The translations under genes and the position numbers were made by a program. Under the pieces are notes generated by a model, which saw only the letters and a list, made by a program, of their open reading frames with translations, did no database searches and was not told where the DNA came from. Below, piece by piece: positions 51,387-61,124 of a stretch of DNA of 64,000 bases (the stretch's first letter is position 1; every line of letters begins with the position of its first letter). This stretch comes from Ruminococcus sp. UBA3665 (GTDB lineage: Bacteria; Bacillota; Clostridia; Oscillospirales; Ruminococcaceae): positions 25,356-89,355 of the forward strand of contig DFJS01000101.1 of NCBI GenBank assembly GCA_002373165.1, given 5' to 3'.

Positions 51387-53372
51387 ATGGATGAAAAAAA
51401 CCGCTGCTACAACTGTATGTCGATGAAACCAGCCAGATTCAGAATCTGCCCTTACTGCGGTTATGCCGAAGATACCCCCTATGATCCCGATTATGCCCCG
51501 CCCGGTACAGAACTTACCGGCCGCTATACCATCGGCGTGAAAATCGGCCATAACAGCGAAGGTGCCAATTATATCGGCTATAATTCTTCTATCGGCTGCA
51601 AAGTGTTAATCCGCGAATATATGCCCGTCGGCCTGTGCAGACGCGTCAGAGGCCGCGCTACTATCAGCATTCTTCCGGAACGCATTGTACAGTATAAAGC
51701 CTTAATGGCCGAGTTTTCCGAACTGAACAGAAATCTTGCACAAATGCGGAATCTGCCGCATATTATTCCCACGCTGGATATGTTCGAGGCCAATAACACA
51801 ACTTATGTGGTATATGAATATCTTGAAGGCATTAAACTGATTGAATATCTGAAAGAAAATGCCGGAGAACTGACCTGGCATCATGTTGCCGAACTGTTTC
51901 CGACTTTCTTTACTACACTCAGCCTGATGCATAACAATCATGTTATTCACAGAGCCATCAGTCCGGATACGATTTATATCACCCCAAAAGGCGAACTGCG
52001 GCTGTGCGGTTTCAGCATCTATGATGTCAGAACGATGCATCTGGAACTGCCTTCGGAAATTTTTCAGGGCTATGCCGCGCCGGAACAGTATACTCCCGGC
52101 GCAAAACAAAGCACTTTTACGGATGTATACGGCATCTGCGCCGTTCTGTACAGACTGCTGACAGGATGTCAGCCTACCGATGCCCAGAGCCGTATTCAGC
52201 AGGACAACCTCCGCGCTCCGCATGAACTCAATCCTAATATTCCTGTTAACGTCTCGGAAGCCATCATGAAAGGCATGTGCCTGGAATCTGAAAAACGCAC
52301 CCAGACTATCACAGAACTCGTCACCCAGCTGTTTGAACAGACCGAAGAACCGGAAGCTCCTGTTCCGGTCACAGAAGAACCGCCCCGGAATAAGAAAAAG
52401 CAAAAAGAAAAAAAATCCGGTTTTTCCGGCAAACAGCAGGAAGAAACCGATATTGATTATACAATTCCCGGCGAAGAAAGCATTATAGAACGTTTCCGGA
52501 TGCCGCTGATTATTGCAGTGATGGCCGTCTGCCTTCTGCTGGTGCTGGCAATTATCATGTTCAGCTTTATGTCTCACGAAGGAACTGTTTCAGTCAATTC
52601 TTCTCCCGAACCGACAGAACTTGCCTCAGAAACAGCAACAGAAAATAATATCATTGCAGAATCTTCCGGCGAATCGGAACTGCCTACTGAAATACAGGGC
52701 GACAGTCAGATGCCCTCGCTGATCGGCATGAGTTATGAACTCAAAAAAGAACAGCTGGAAACAGACGGCTGGTTATATCTGGAGCCGATTTATCAGTACA
52801 GCGACAATTACAAAGCCGGGCTGATTATTGAACAAAGCATTGAACCCGGCCAGCCGTTCAACAGCGGCGCAGTGGTAAAAGTAGTTGTCAGCAAGGGGCC
52901 TTCTTCCATTCAGCTGCCGGATTACGCCGGCAAATCCCTGATGGAATATGAAGAAGAACTGGAAGCTCTGGGACTGACTAATTATAACACAGAAGCTGTT
53001 GTGAATTATAATTTCCAAACAGGCTATGTTGTGGAGCTGAATAAACAGGCAGGCGATATTTTTGATCTTGCCGGAGAAGAAACTCTCAAGATTTTCTATG
53101 CAAGCAATCCTGAAACAACTCCGCCTGTTGTCACCGAACCGATTCAGACCGTTCCGGAAACAGAAGCCGAAACTCAGGCCGTTCAGGATCCTGTAGAAGC
53201 AACGGACGATGTCGGCATTCCGCTGGAAAGTGCGCCTTCTGTCGCCCCCAGCGAAAATACCGATACTTCCGAATGGACAGAAGAAGCTCCGCCGACTGCT
53301 CCGAATATGATTCCGGAAACAGATGCTCCGGATTATGAAACAGCTCCTCCCCTGCCGGAAGATTTAGAATAA
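51387..53372 (+). CDS. PASTA-domain Ser/Thr kinase-like protein, predicted pseudokinase
   Basis: A 661-residue protein with an N-terminal zinc ribbon (CYNC at 7-10, CPYC at 21-24) and a protein-kinase fold (about 45-315). A charged linker, one membrane span (about 372-396), two PASTA repeats (about 430-565) and a Thr/Pro/Glu tail follow. PASTA kinases sense cell-wall fragments. The kinase core keeps APE (GYAAPEQY) and the later TDVYG aspartate. However, the ATP lysine is Arg76 (VLIRE), HRD is HRA (Ala190), the following Asn is Thr195, and DFG is GFS (208-210). All catalytic residues are therefore replaced, and phosphotransfer is not expected. It may be a wall-sensing scaffold. GGGGG serves as RBS. 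Confidence 0.9.
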   Translation: MDEKNRCYNCMSMKPARFRICPYCGYAEDTPYDPDYAPPGTELTGRYTIGVKIGHNSEGANYIGYNSSIGCKVLIREYMPVGLCRRVRGRATISILPERIVQYKALMAEFSELNRNLAQMRNLPHIIPTLDMFEANNTTYVVYEYLEGIKLIEYLKENAGELTWHHVAELFPTFFTTLSLMHNNHVIHRAISPDTIYITPKGELRLCGFSIYDVRTMHLELPSEIFQGYAAPEQYTPGAKQSTFTDVYGICAVLYRLLTGCQPTDAQSRIQQDNLRAPHELNPNIPVNVSEAIMKGMCLESEKRTQTITELVTQLFEQTEEPEAPVPVTEEPPRNKKKQKEKKSGFSGKQQEETDIDYTIPGEESIIERFRMPLIIAVMAVCLLLVLAIIMFSFMSHEGTVSVNSSPEPTELASETATENNIIAESSGESELPTEIQGDSQMPSLIGMSYELKKEQLETDGWLYLEPIYQYSDNYKAGLIIEQSIEPGQPFNSGAVVKVVVSKGPSSIQLPDYAGKSLMEYEEELEALGLTNYNTEAVVNYNFQTGYVVELNKQAGDIFDLAGEETLKIFYASNPETTPPVVTEPIQTVPETEAETQAVQDPVEATDDVGIPLESAPSVAPSENTDTSEWTEEAPPTAPNMIPETDAPDYETAPPLPEDLE

Positions 53373-53380
53373 TATTTCTT

Positions 53381-53417
53381 CTCCCTGTTCTCACACCAGA
53401 GAACGGGGAGTTATTTA
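53381..53417. terminator. Bidirectional terminator
   Basis: A 12-bp stem with one G-U pair (53381-53392 with 53399-53410) and a 6-nt loop between converging genes, with TTATTTATTT on the right and AATATTTCTT on the left. Confidence 0.82.
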
Positions 53418-54532
53418 TTTTCAGAAACAGCTGTCAGCGAATCAATCAGGCCGACAATATATTTCAGCATTGCAAGCGATTCTTCCGAATCGGGTTTGCC
53501 GTTCTGATTGAAATCCACTGCCCGGAGCTGTGCTTCTGTCAGAGACTCTTTTCCCAGAACAGCTCTGTTCATCGTGATGACATCCAGAATATTGATACTG
53601 CCGTCCGCATTGGCATCGCCGGCCGAAAGCGGCTTTTCATAGCTCTGACTGGTATCCGGCAGGGCAAAAGAATAAAATGCCTGATAGGGTTCGTGCATAT
53701 AGAAAGAAATTTCCTCTCCGTCGATTTCAGTTGTATACAGGCCTCTTGTCAGGTCATATTCATGCAGTTCAGAATCAGAATACAGAAATAAATCATATGT
53801 CACATCCACATGATACCAGTGTTCGTCCAGAAAGATGACATTCCATGCATGATTCAGAGAAATTTCCGTCATGACATCAATGCCCGAAGCATTGCATAAA
53901 AGCTCGTATAGTTTTGAAAATCCTGCACAGACTGTTTTTTTGTCCAGCAGTGCCGAGGCAATGGACTGATCAATATGATCTTCTCCGTAGCCGAATGTGA
54001 TATCCTCCCGGAGTGCTTTCAGAAAATATTCTGCTTTTTCATAATCAGAATCATATGCCGCCGCCTGATTCAGATATTCCTGTTCCAGCGCAATCAGCTG
54101 CTGTTTTGTCTCCTGCCGGGCTGTGCCGTCCTGATACTGTGAATACAGCTTCATTGTATATGTCACGGACCGTCCTGATGCAGAAATTTCATAATTCGGC
54201 GAAATCCAGAAAAATTCCGGATGATCAAATACAAATATGCTGGATAAATTAATCATTTCGGCACTGCTTAATTTTCTGGATGTCACTGCCGGAATTGTCT
54301 CGTATATTCCGGAAGATTCATCGACTTCCCGGCAGGATTGCAGAAGCTGATCGTAAACAGATTTCTGATCGGCAGAAAGCGAATTGTAAATATAAGAACA
54401 ATTCGTCTGAAACAGATATTCCTCCGCACTGGCCGAAATTATCATCTGTCCGGGAAATGCCGTTCCTGTCAGCGGTGCCGAAATGCACAGCAGGCTCATC
54501 AGCACGGCGATGATTGTTTTATTTTTCATCAT
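53411..54532 (-). CDS. Secreted transglutaminase-like protein with type I dockerin
   Basis: A 373-residue exported protein: signal peptide (1-36, ending ASA-EE) and a transglutaminase-like domain with Cys in KKTVCAGFSKLYELL, His in NHAWNV and Asp in HVDVTYD. A C-terminal type I dockerin has two calcium-binding segments, GDANADGSINILDV and VDFNQNGKPDSEES (about 300-365). A dockerin tethers the protein to a cohesin of a cellulosome scaffold. The papain-like triad suggests a peptidase or crosslinker of extracellular proteins rather than a plant-wall hydrolase. Its promoter is at 54562-54590. Confidence 0.93.
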   Translation of the reverse strand: MMKNKTIIAVLMSLLCISAPLTGTAFPGQMIISASAEEYLFQTNCSYIYNSLSADQKSVYDQLLQSCREVDESSGIYETIPAVTSRKLSSAEMINLSSIFVFDHPEFFWISPNYEISASGRSVTYTMKLYSQYQDGTARQETKQQLIALEQEYLNQAAAYDSDYEKAEYFLKALREDITFGYGEDHIDQSIASALLDKKTVCAGFSKLYELLCNASGIDVMTEISLNHAWNVIFLDEHWYHVDVTYDLFLYSDSELHEYDLTRGLYTTEIDGEEISFYMHEPYQAFYSFALPDTSQSYEKPLSAGDANADGSINILDVITMNRAVLGKESLTEAQLRAVDFNQNGKPDSEESLAMLKYIVGLIDSLTAVSENK

Positions 54533-54561
54533 ACATCACGCTCCGATTTTTTATTTTTTTC

Positions 54562-54590
54562 ATCATAACATAAATCCTGAAAAAATGCAA
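54562..54590 (-). promoter_or_regulatory. Promoter of the dockerin gene
   Basis: On the minus strand TTGCAT (54585-54590), 17 bp, TATGAT (54562-54567) with a TGT extended -10. Confidence 0.65.
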
Positions 54591-54647
54591 GCGATTTCTT
54601 TCAAATTCTTACATAATAGACAGAAGCCCGAAAGGAGGAATGCAGTC

Positions 54648-55199
54648 ATGAAAGATTCTGAAATCGTTGCATTATATCTTTCCCGTTCGGAATCGGCTCT
54701 CACGGAAAGCAAAAAACAGTATGGCCGGCTGATTCAGCATATTATCCGGAATATTATCAAGAATCAGCTGGATGCCGAAGAATGCGAAAATGATACTTAT
54801 CTTTCTGCATGGCAGTCGATCCCCCCGAATCAGCCGAAAAGTCTGAAAGCTTATCTTGCTGTAATCGCCCGGAATACTGCCTGCCGGAAATGGGAATATC
54901 TCAGCGCAGAAAAACGCAATCCCGAAATGCTGATTTCGCTTGACGAACTCGGCGACAGCATCGCAGATGATTCCGCACAGGATTTTACAGATGATGCCTT
55001 AAAAGAAGTCATCAACAGTTTTCTCGCCACGCTGAAAAAAGATCAGCGAAGAGTATTTTTATTAAGATACTGGCGATTCTGTTCGGTTCAGGAAATCAGT
55101 CAGCAGACCGGATTCAGCAAATCCAAAATAGAAAGTATGCTGTTCCGGACACGAAACAAGCTAAAAAAATATCTCACAGAAAGGGGTTTTACATCATGA
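54648..55199 (+). CDS. ECF-type RNA polymerase sigma factor
   Basis: A 183-residue sigma-70 family protein. Region 2 is seen around LIQHIIRNIIKNQLDAEECENDTYLSAWQSI and KAYLAVIARNTACRKW. Region 4 is KKDQRRVFLLRYWRFCSVQEISQQTGFSKSKIESMLFRTR. ATG 54648 lies behind AAAGGAGG; the open frame back to 54483 crosses a divergent promoter. The downstream gene overlaps by 4 nt and carries a membrane span plus a large extracellular domain, the usual sigma/anti-sigma pairing. Confidence 0.9.
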   Translation: MKDSEIVALYLSRSESALTESKKQYGRLIQHIIRNIIKNQLDAEECENDTYLSAWQSIPPNQPKSLKAYLAVIARNTACRKWEYLSAEKRNPEMLISLDELGDSIADDSAQDFTDDALKEVINSFLATLKKDQRRVFLLRYWRFCSVQEISQQTGFSKSKIESMLFRTRNKLKKYLTERGFTS

Positions 55200-58100
55200 A
55201 AAAAGAAGAAATTCAGACAATGCTTTCGCAGGTGGATGAAAAATATATTGCCGAAATCACTGAATCCGAAATCAATCCGGATGCGGAATATGCTGCCGAA
55301 GTTTCTGGAGAAGTCGAGGTTGTGAAACATATTTCCCACTGGAGAAACTGGGCAGCCGCTGCCGCCGCTCTGATTGTGTGTGTGGGACTGGGTGTGGCTC
55401 TGGTTCGTCCGGCGATACAGCGTTCACAGTTTGAAGTTGCCGATTCTGCCGGATGCTATGACGTTCTGGACTCTATGTCCGAAGAAGATTTCGATAAATA
55501 TTTTAAGGGCATTCCGGAAGAATCTCTTACTGGACTGGATCTCATGTCACCTGTTATGCAGACGGAAAATATCTCTCCATTAGGACAAAAGTATTTTCAA
55601 ACTGCAAAAATCACATTCAGCTCAGAATCCGGCGAACCGCCTGTTTCTAAAGTGCAGATGGATATGGAAAATACAGAATCTGCTCACGCAACAATCCGCA
55701 TATTTGACAGCAGAAATTCCCTTACACCGGAATTTGAAGGATTAGAACCGTATCACATTGATGAATACGATGTCGATTTTTATGGCGCATATACCGTCTA
55801 TGATGATACAAATCCAAAATACAGCAGTGCAGAATATTTTATCTATCATAACAAGCTGTATGCACTTTATACGCAGGATATGACAAAAAAACAGACAATC
55901 AATCTTGTTTATGAAATTCTGGAATCTGATTTCTCTGCCAAAAGACTTTATCTGGAATATGCCATGTCAGAAGAAGATTTCATTCCGTATTTTATCAATA
56001 CAGAAGATAACGAAGACGATATTCTCGGAAATCTCAACGGCAGTGAGGCATTTTCAGAACGTTACGGAAAATTTACGGCAAGAGTCGAAAATGTCGCTCC
56101 GGCAGTCGCAAAAAACCACTTCAATTTAATTGATATCGCATTCAATGATACCAGCTATTCCGACAGAAAAGCCGAACTCCAGATGATGAACAGCGGAAAT
56201 GACAATGCCATCATCCGCGTTTATGATAATCCTGAACTTCCCGAACAACTCAGTCAGATGACACTCTATCATCTGGATGATTATGATATTGATTTCTATG
56301 GCATTTACAGAAATCAGGATACTGAAATGAGTCACTGCCTTTTTGCCTATCACGGAAAATTATATGAAATCTATACGGATAATTTTTCACGCAAGGAAAC
56401 TGTCAAGCTTGCTTATGAAGTGCTCGAATCTGATTTTTCTGCCGAAAGTCTGTATCAGCAGTATCAGTTTGATATTATGTCCGAAGAAGATTTCGTTCCG
56501 TATTTCACCTATGCGAAACCGGATGTTTCCAATCTGACTTATTATAAAGATGACTACTATTTCGATAGCCAGTACGGAGATTTTACGCTTGAAGTAAATA
56601 ATGCTGTTCCGCCTTTCAGAAAGAATCAGTTTAATACTGCGGACTATATCTGGTTCAATGAAAATTCTGACAGAAAAGCAAGAGCCTCCATGAACAATGC
56701 AGAACACGGCATTCAGCTGACTGTTTATGATAATGTTCAGGTGGATATGAACGACTTCACAACGCTGTCCCCCTATCATCTTGATGATTATGATATTGAT
56801 TTTTACGGACTTTACAAAACGCATGACACACCGATAAAATGCTCGACTGCCTGTGTTTTCCGGTATCATGACAGACTGTATGTCATGACTGCGACGAATT
56901 TCACACGGCAGGAAACAATGAAACTTGTTTATGAAATTCTGGATTCTGATATTTCTGCTGAAAGCCTGTATCAGCAGTACTGCGGTGATATCGTTCATAT
57001 GGAAGATTCACGCATCATCACTCTGGAAGCCGCCAACGAACTGGAATTCTGCAAAGGCAAGATTCCTCAGCTTGATGTACTCAACGGCGAAAATGAAAAA
57101 ATTAACGGCAGAAATCTCGGCATGAACGGCGAATATATTTACAATCACCTCTATGATGACAGTGATTTAATTCTTTATAATGATTCTCTGGGCTACCATC
57201 AAAATGAAGATGGTGAACAGCTTTCCTACACCTACAGCAATGCGGAATGCTATCTGCATATCACATATACTTCCTTCCTGCCGGATCATGTCAATCTCGC
57301 AGAACATTACAGCCCGAAAATCACTTTGCAATATCCGTTCAGCACGCCAGTAGACGGTCAGGACGAAAATTCCAGATTACGGTACTGGGATTTCTGGCTG
57401 GATTTAGGCTCATGCTATGTGAATCTTGACGGACTCTGCTCCATGAATCAGGAAGCTGATTTTGTGAATGGATTAAATAATATTGTCATCAATCAGCAGC
57501 AAGATGCACAGGAGAAACAAAGCACGCTTGCCTCGACTAATCAGATGGAACTCTGCCGGAATCTTGTTCCGCAGATGGTCGAAGTCGGAGATATGCGTTT
57601 TAACAAGACCATAACAGCACTGACAGAATCAGAACCTATAAAATCAGTAAAACTTGAATATTCAGACGCGAAAATGACAAAAGGATTCACTGTAAATTAT
57701 TCCAATATGGATTTAGCATTAGCAGATATCGCCGTCCCGGTTATCACAGCTGACCAGATTACCGAAGAAGGCCTTGAAAATGCCGGAATCTTTACAGAAT
57801 ATCAAGGCTTCTTTATCGACTGTCAGCAGTGCCTGATTGATATTTCTCTCTCTAACTGCACAAAAGAAGAAATGATGCCCTATTTAACAGAACTCAAAAA
57901 TCTGATTGAAACATATGATTCTCAAAATACAGATTTACAGGAATTCACACAGAATCAATCCTATCTGTGGCACGGTCTGATTCCGGAAATCCAGAGTTTC
58001 GGAAATCTGAAATTTGCAGGCGTGACAGATGATTCCAGACCCGATTACAGCGCAAGCCATTATGAACTGCTCTATCAGGATGAAGAAAATCCGGAACATA

Positions 58101-58741
58101 AATTGTCTGTTATCTGTTCTTATGATTCTAATGCGGATAGTATTCAGAATGCTGTCGGCCTGAAACTCGGAACACTTGAAGCCGTTCCCATTATGGGCGG
58201 TGACGGTTCTTTGAATGCTTATGAACTCCATGCCGGATTATTCAACATTCAGGTGAATGCTTACCACTGCACATGGGAAGAACTGAATCTGTATCTGACC
58301 GAAATGGATACCCTCATAGAAAAGAATTATCACGCCGCCGACACGATTCTGAAAGCCCTGAATGAACAGGAAGTCTGCAAAAACTGGATTCCGGATCTTT
58401 GGAGTCTTAACAATTTCTATTTTCAGTATGCTGTTACGAATCTTTCACTTGACGAAAATGCGCCGACAATTGAACTGTTCTATCAGGATAAGGAAAGAAA
58501 CAGTTCTTTCTCATGCATATTTATGAAAAACCGCGATACAACGTCAGTCGAAGATACTGATATCGACACGCTGACAGATACATGGATTGTCGAAAATATT
58601 ATCAACGTACTGGACGAAATGCCTGTGATGATGATTGACTGCCATGATTATTATGTCCGCGTTTCAGCGAAAAACTGTTCCGCCGAGGATGCCGGAAATT
58701 ATCTGTTCGATCTTTCAGGAAATTACAGAGAGCACCATTAA
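55196..58741 (+). CDS. Giant repeat-containing membrane protein, candidate anti-sigma factor
   Basis: An 1181-residue protein. The cytoplasmic N-terminus (1-50) has no obvious zinc-finger motif. One membrane span follows (about 51-72), then an extracellular region of 1100 residues built from two repeat families. Family 1 occurs three times (about 90-260, 260-425, 425-590), each with SEEDF..YF, YHxDxYDxDFYG and a closing LxSDxSAxxLY. Family 2 occurs about four times in the rest, with ELCxxLVPQxxxxGxxxF and LxYxDxxxxxxFxxxY-like strands. The 4-nt overlap with the sigma gene suggests an anti-sigma role with the large part as signal receptor. No domain family was recognised for either repeat. Confidence 0.8.
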   Translation: MKKEEIQTMLSQVDEKYIAEITESEINPDAEYAAEVSGEVEVVKHISHWRNWAAAAAALIVCVGLGVALVRPAIQRSQFEVADSAGCYDVLDSMSEEDFDKYFKGIPEESLTGLDLMSPVMQTENISPLGQKYFQTAKITFSSESGEPPVSKVQMDMENTESAHATIRIFDSRNSLTPEFEGLEPYHIDEYDVDFYGAYTVYDDTNPKYSSAEYFIYHNKLYALYTQDMTKKQTINLVYEILESDFSAKRLYLEYAMSEEDFIPYFINTEDNEDDILGNLNGSEAFSERYGKFTARVENVAPAVAKNHFNLIDIAFNDTSYSDRKAELQMMNSGNDNAIIRVYDNPELPEQLSQMTLYHLDDYDIDFYGIYRNQDTEMSHCLFAYHGKLYEIYTDNFSRKETVKLAYEVLESDFSAESLYQQYQFDIMSEEDFVPYFTYAKPDVSNLTYYKDDYYFDSQYGDFTLEVNNAVPPFRKNQFNTADYIWFNENSDRKARASMNNAEHGIQLTVYDNVQVDMNDFTTLSPYHLDDYDIDFYGLYKTHDTPIKCSTACVFRYHDRLYVMTATNFTRQETMKLVYEILDSDISAESLYQQYCGDIVHMEDSRIITLEAANELEFCKGKIPQLDVLNGENEKINGRNLGMNGEYIYNHLYDDSDLILYNDSLGYHQNEDGEQLSYTYSNAECYLHITYTSFLPDHVNLAEHYSPKITLQYPFSTPVDGQDENSRLRYWDFWLDLGSCYVNLDGLCSMNQEADFVNGLNNIVINQQQDAQEKQSTLASTNQMELCRNLVPQMVEVGDMRFNKTITALTESEPIKSVKLEYSDAKMTKGFTVNYSNMDLALADIAVPVITADQITEEGLENAGIFTEYQGFFIDCQQCLIDISLSNCTKEEMMPYLTELKNLIETYDSQNTDLQEFTQNQSYLWHGLIPEIQSFGNLKFAGVTDDSRPDYSASHYELLYQDEENPEHKLSVICSYDSNADSIQNAVGLKLGTLEAVPIMGGDGSLNAYELHAGLFNIQVNAYHCTWEELNLYLTEMDTLIEKNYHAADTILKALNEQEVCKNWIPDLWSLNNFYFQYAVTNLSLDENAPTIELFYQDKERNSSFSCIFMKNRDTTSVEDTDIDTLTDTWIVENIINVLDEMPVMMIDCHDYYVRVSAKNCSAEDAGNYLFDLSGNYREHH

Positions 58742-58748
58742 GCGCAAA

Positions 58749-58787
58749 CATCCCCCGTCTTCAGCCGAACGGGGGATGCTGTTTTAT
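58749..58787. terminator. Bidirectional terminator
   Basis: A 10-bp stem CATCCCCCGT/ACGGGGGATG (58749-58758 with 58769-58778), followed by CTGTTTTATTT, between converging genes. Confidence 0.85.
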
Positions 58788-59785
58788 TTGATTTTGAAAA
58801 TAATCCGCAGGATATATAAATCCTCTTCGGCCTGATAGCTGACAGAACCGCCTTTTCTGCCGTCTTTTGTCTCGAAAATTTTTGCATTCCAGAAATTTTT
58901 CTTCTCGAACAGATCTTTGACTGCATTCTGCAAATCGTGTCTGGACTCGAACATCATTTCGATTCTGCCGTCTTTGAGATGGGCAGAAAGCAGCTTATCA
59001 ATTTCGGAAAATTTATAATCTTTGAAGAATAATTTATTTTTGACAAAATAATTTTCCTTCACGGAACGGCACGACGGCACAAAGCAATCGGATTTTGTAA
59101 TTTTTCTTGTCCGGAAAGCCATATCATCATTCAGCAGAAAATAATTATGTGAAATCCATTTTTCAAATTCCGATTCTTTTTTCTGATAGCAGGGGTCATC
59201 CCAAGTGACATCAATCCAGTAATAATTCATACCGAGCCTGACATAATTCCATGCATGTTTTTCTTTTCTGGCGATGCCGGAACAGATGCCGCATTCTATT
59301 TTAAGATTCTTCATCAAAAGCTGGAATGCTCTGGAATAACCTTCACAGACGGCCTTTCCCTCGACAAGGCAGCCGTATGCCGTATGCCGCAGGGTTTTCC
59401 CCTGTGTTTTAGGCTTATCATATACAGTATGCGAAACAAGATAATCATGAATAGATAAAATCTTATCATAAGCCGCAGGTTTATTTGCTGATTTCAGAAT
59501 TATTCTGACATTCTGGTTCAGGGAAGCGGTCATTTTTTTGAGTGCATCGGTTTTGTAATGATTCAGCACCTGAAAAGTCACTTCGGACACACTGCCTGTA
59601 TAGCGTACGGTATAGCCTTCAATCCAGAAGATTTCGGGATAATTCTGCTCCAGCAGGCTGACCGCCGCGGAAATATGTTTCATATCCACTTTTTTCTGAA
59701 AGCTGATTGCTGTCTCAAACTGCGAGAGGGCTTTATAAAATTCCTCACAAAGCACCTGAATTTCCAGTTCATTTTTTGAAAGCAT
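58784..59785 (-). CDS. Transglutaminase-like protein without export signal
   Basis: A 333-residue protein that aligns with the lipoprotein encoded just upstream (59813-60994) over nearly its full length. It starts at LCEEFYKALSQFETAISF and lacks the lipoprotein leader. The triad is complete: Cys in KAVCEGYSRAFQLL, His in KHAWNYV, Asp in WIDVTWDDP. The C-terminal region (RIEMMFESRHDLQNAVKDL...YILRIIF) is shared with the paralogue. It probably acts in the cytoplasm unless it is exported with a partner. ATG 59785 follows CAGGAG. The function is unknown; the domain can be peptidase, crosslinker or deglycosylase. Confidence 0.85.
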   Translation of the reverse strand: MLSKNELEIQVLCEEFYKALSQFETAISFQKKVDMKHISAAVSLLEQNYPEIFWIEGYTVRYTGSVSEVTFQVLNHYKTDALKKMTASLNQNVRIILKSANKPAAYDKILSIHDYLVSHTVYDKPKTQGKTLRHTAYGCLVEGKAVCEGYSRAFQLLMKNLKIECGICSGIARKEKHAWNYVRLGMNYYWIDVTWDDPCYQKKESEFEKWISHNYFLLNDDMAFRTRKITKSDCFVPSCRSVKENYFVKNKLFFKDYKFSEIDKLLSAHLKDGRIEMMFESRHDLQNAVKDLFEKKNFWNAKIFETKDGRKGGSVSYQAEEDLYILRIIFKIK

Positions 59786-59812
59786 GATTAAAATTCTCCT
59801 GATTTTTTTAAT

Positions 59813-60994
59813 TTAATGATTGACTGTAAAAATAAGCCGCAGGATATACATATCATCATCCTGCTGATAGGTAATATTGCCGCCGCGGCTCTGGAAAATC
59901 TGTGCATTCCAGATTGTTTCGCTGCCGAACAGGTCACTGATTGCCATCTGATAGGCATCCTGTTCCGCGAACATTACTTCAATGCGGCCTTCTTCGGCAT
60001 GGGCAGACAGACGGCTGTCAATATCGGAAAAATAATATTCTGTCAGATAATTTCCGCTGCGGACAAAATAATTTTCATCCAGCGAATAGCAGACAGGAAT
60101 AAACTGTTCACCGACTTCCAGGCTTCTGCTTCTGGAAAGCATAGCATCATCAATCAGAAAATAGCCGTGATGAATCCAGTCGAAATTATAATTTTCCGTG
60201 ACCGGGTCATCCCATGTCACATCAATCCAATAATACTGATGATTTAAATTAATATAATTCCATGCATGATCTTCTTCTTTGGCTCTGCCGAAGCAGATGC
60301 CGCATTCTATGCCGAGCCGGTTCATCAGCAGCTGAAATGCCTGAGAATACCCCTGACAAACGGCCATGCCGTTCACAAGGCAGCCGTAAGCCGTACTCCA
60401 CAGGCCTTTTCCCTGACTGACTGCGGCCTGGTCATATTCCGTATGGGCAACAAGATAATCATGCACAGCGAGTGCTTTTTCATAATCCGAATCATTTTGT
60501 CCGATGCTGTTCAGGACAGTTTGCGCGGCCATTTCCAGAATCTGTGCCATCTGCCGGAGTTCTTCCGGCTGGTAGTTATTAATAATTTTCAGTGTAATTT
60601 CTGACGAAACATCACTGGAGCGCATAGAATAGCCGTTAATCCAGAAAATTTCCGGATGATTCCGTTCCATTTCGCTGACTGCCGAGGAAATTTCTCCGGC
60701 ACTGATATTTCTGTCAAACCGGATGACTGTCTGGAAGTGACTGATTTCCTGATAGAGCTGTTCAGCAAGGAGCGATTCCGGTTCTGTTTCCTGTACTGGT
60801 ATTGTTTCCGGCTCTGTTTCTTTATGGGGAAAAGTAGGCTTTACTGTTTCCGGAGCAGGCGAGGTCATTTCCACACGTTCCGCATCGCTTACCGTGGCCA
60901 GCGGTGCCGGGGTACTTGCTGAAAAATGAGCAGTACCGGAACAGCCTGTCATCAGCAGACACATACAAAGAAGCAATCCTGATAATTTTTTCAA
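59813..60994 (-). CDS. Transglutaminase-like lipoprotein
   Basis: A 393-residue lipoprotein. The leader MKKLSGLLLCMCLLMTGC ends in a lipobox (LMTGC, Cys18). A Pro/Glu/Thr linker (about 25-80) spans the wall, and a transglutaminase-like domain follows with Cys in MAVCQGYSQAFQLL, His in DHAWNYI and Asp in WIDVTWDDP. The start codon is TTG 60994, 8 nt after GGAGGA; no in-frame ATG is close. Two strong tandem promoters lie upstream. It should work on the outer face of the membrane on peptides or wall proteins; the 58784 paralogue lies 27 bp downstream and is probably co-transcribed. Confidence 0.9.
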   Translation of the reverse strand: MKKLSGLLLCMCLLMTGCSGTAHFSASTPAPLATVSDAERVEMTSPAPETVKPTFPHKETEPETIPVQETEPESLLAEQLYQEISHFQTVIRFDRNISAGEISSAVSEMERNHPEIFWINGYSMRSSDVSSEITLKIINNYQPEELRQMAQILEMAAQTVLNSIGQNDSDYEKALAVHDYLVAHTEYDQAAVSQGKGLWSTAYGCLVNGMAVCQGYSQAFQLLMNRLGIECGICFGRAKEEDHAWNYINLNHQYYWIDVTWDDPVTENYNFDWIHHGYFLIDDAMLSRSRSLEVGEQFIPVCYSLDENYFVRSGNYLTEYYFSDIDSRLSAHAEEGRIEVMFAEQDAYQMAISDLFGSETIWNAQIFQSRGGNITYQQDDDMYILRLIFTVNH

Positions 60995-61030
60995 CGCCGC
61001 ATTCCTCCAGACACTAAAATTTCTGTTTTT

Positions 61031-61059
61031 AATATAACATATTTTTCCGTAATTGTCAA
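61031..61059 (-). promoter_or_regulatory. Proximal promoter of the transglutaminase operon
   Basis: On the minus strand TTGACA (61054-61059), 17 bp, TATATT (61031-61036) with a TGT extended -10. Confidence 0.75.
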
Positions 61060-61124
61060 GATGATTTTAAGCAGTTTAAACAAATATACTATCATGATTT
61101 ATCATATAAAATCAATTTATACTG

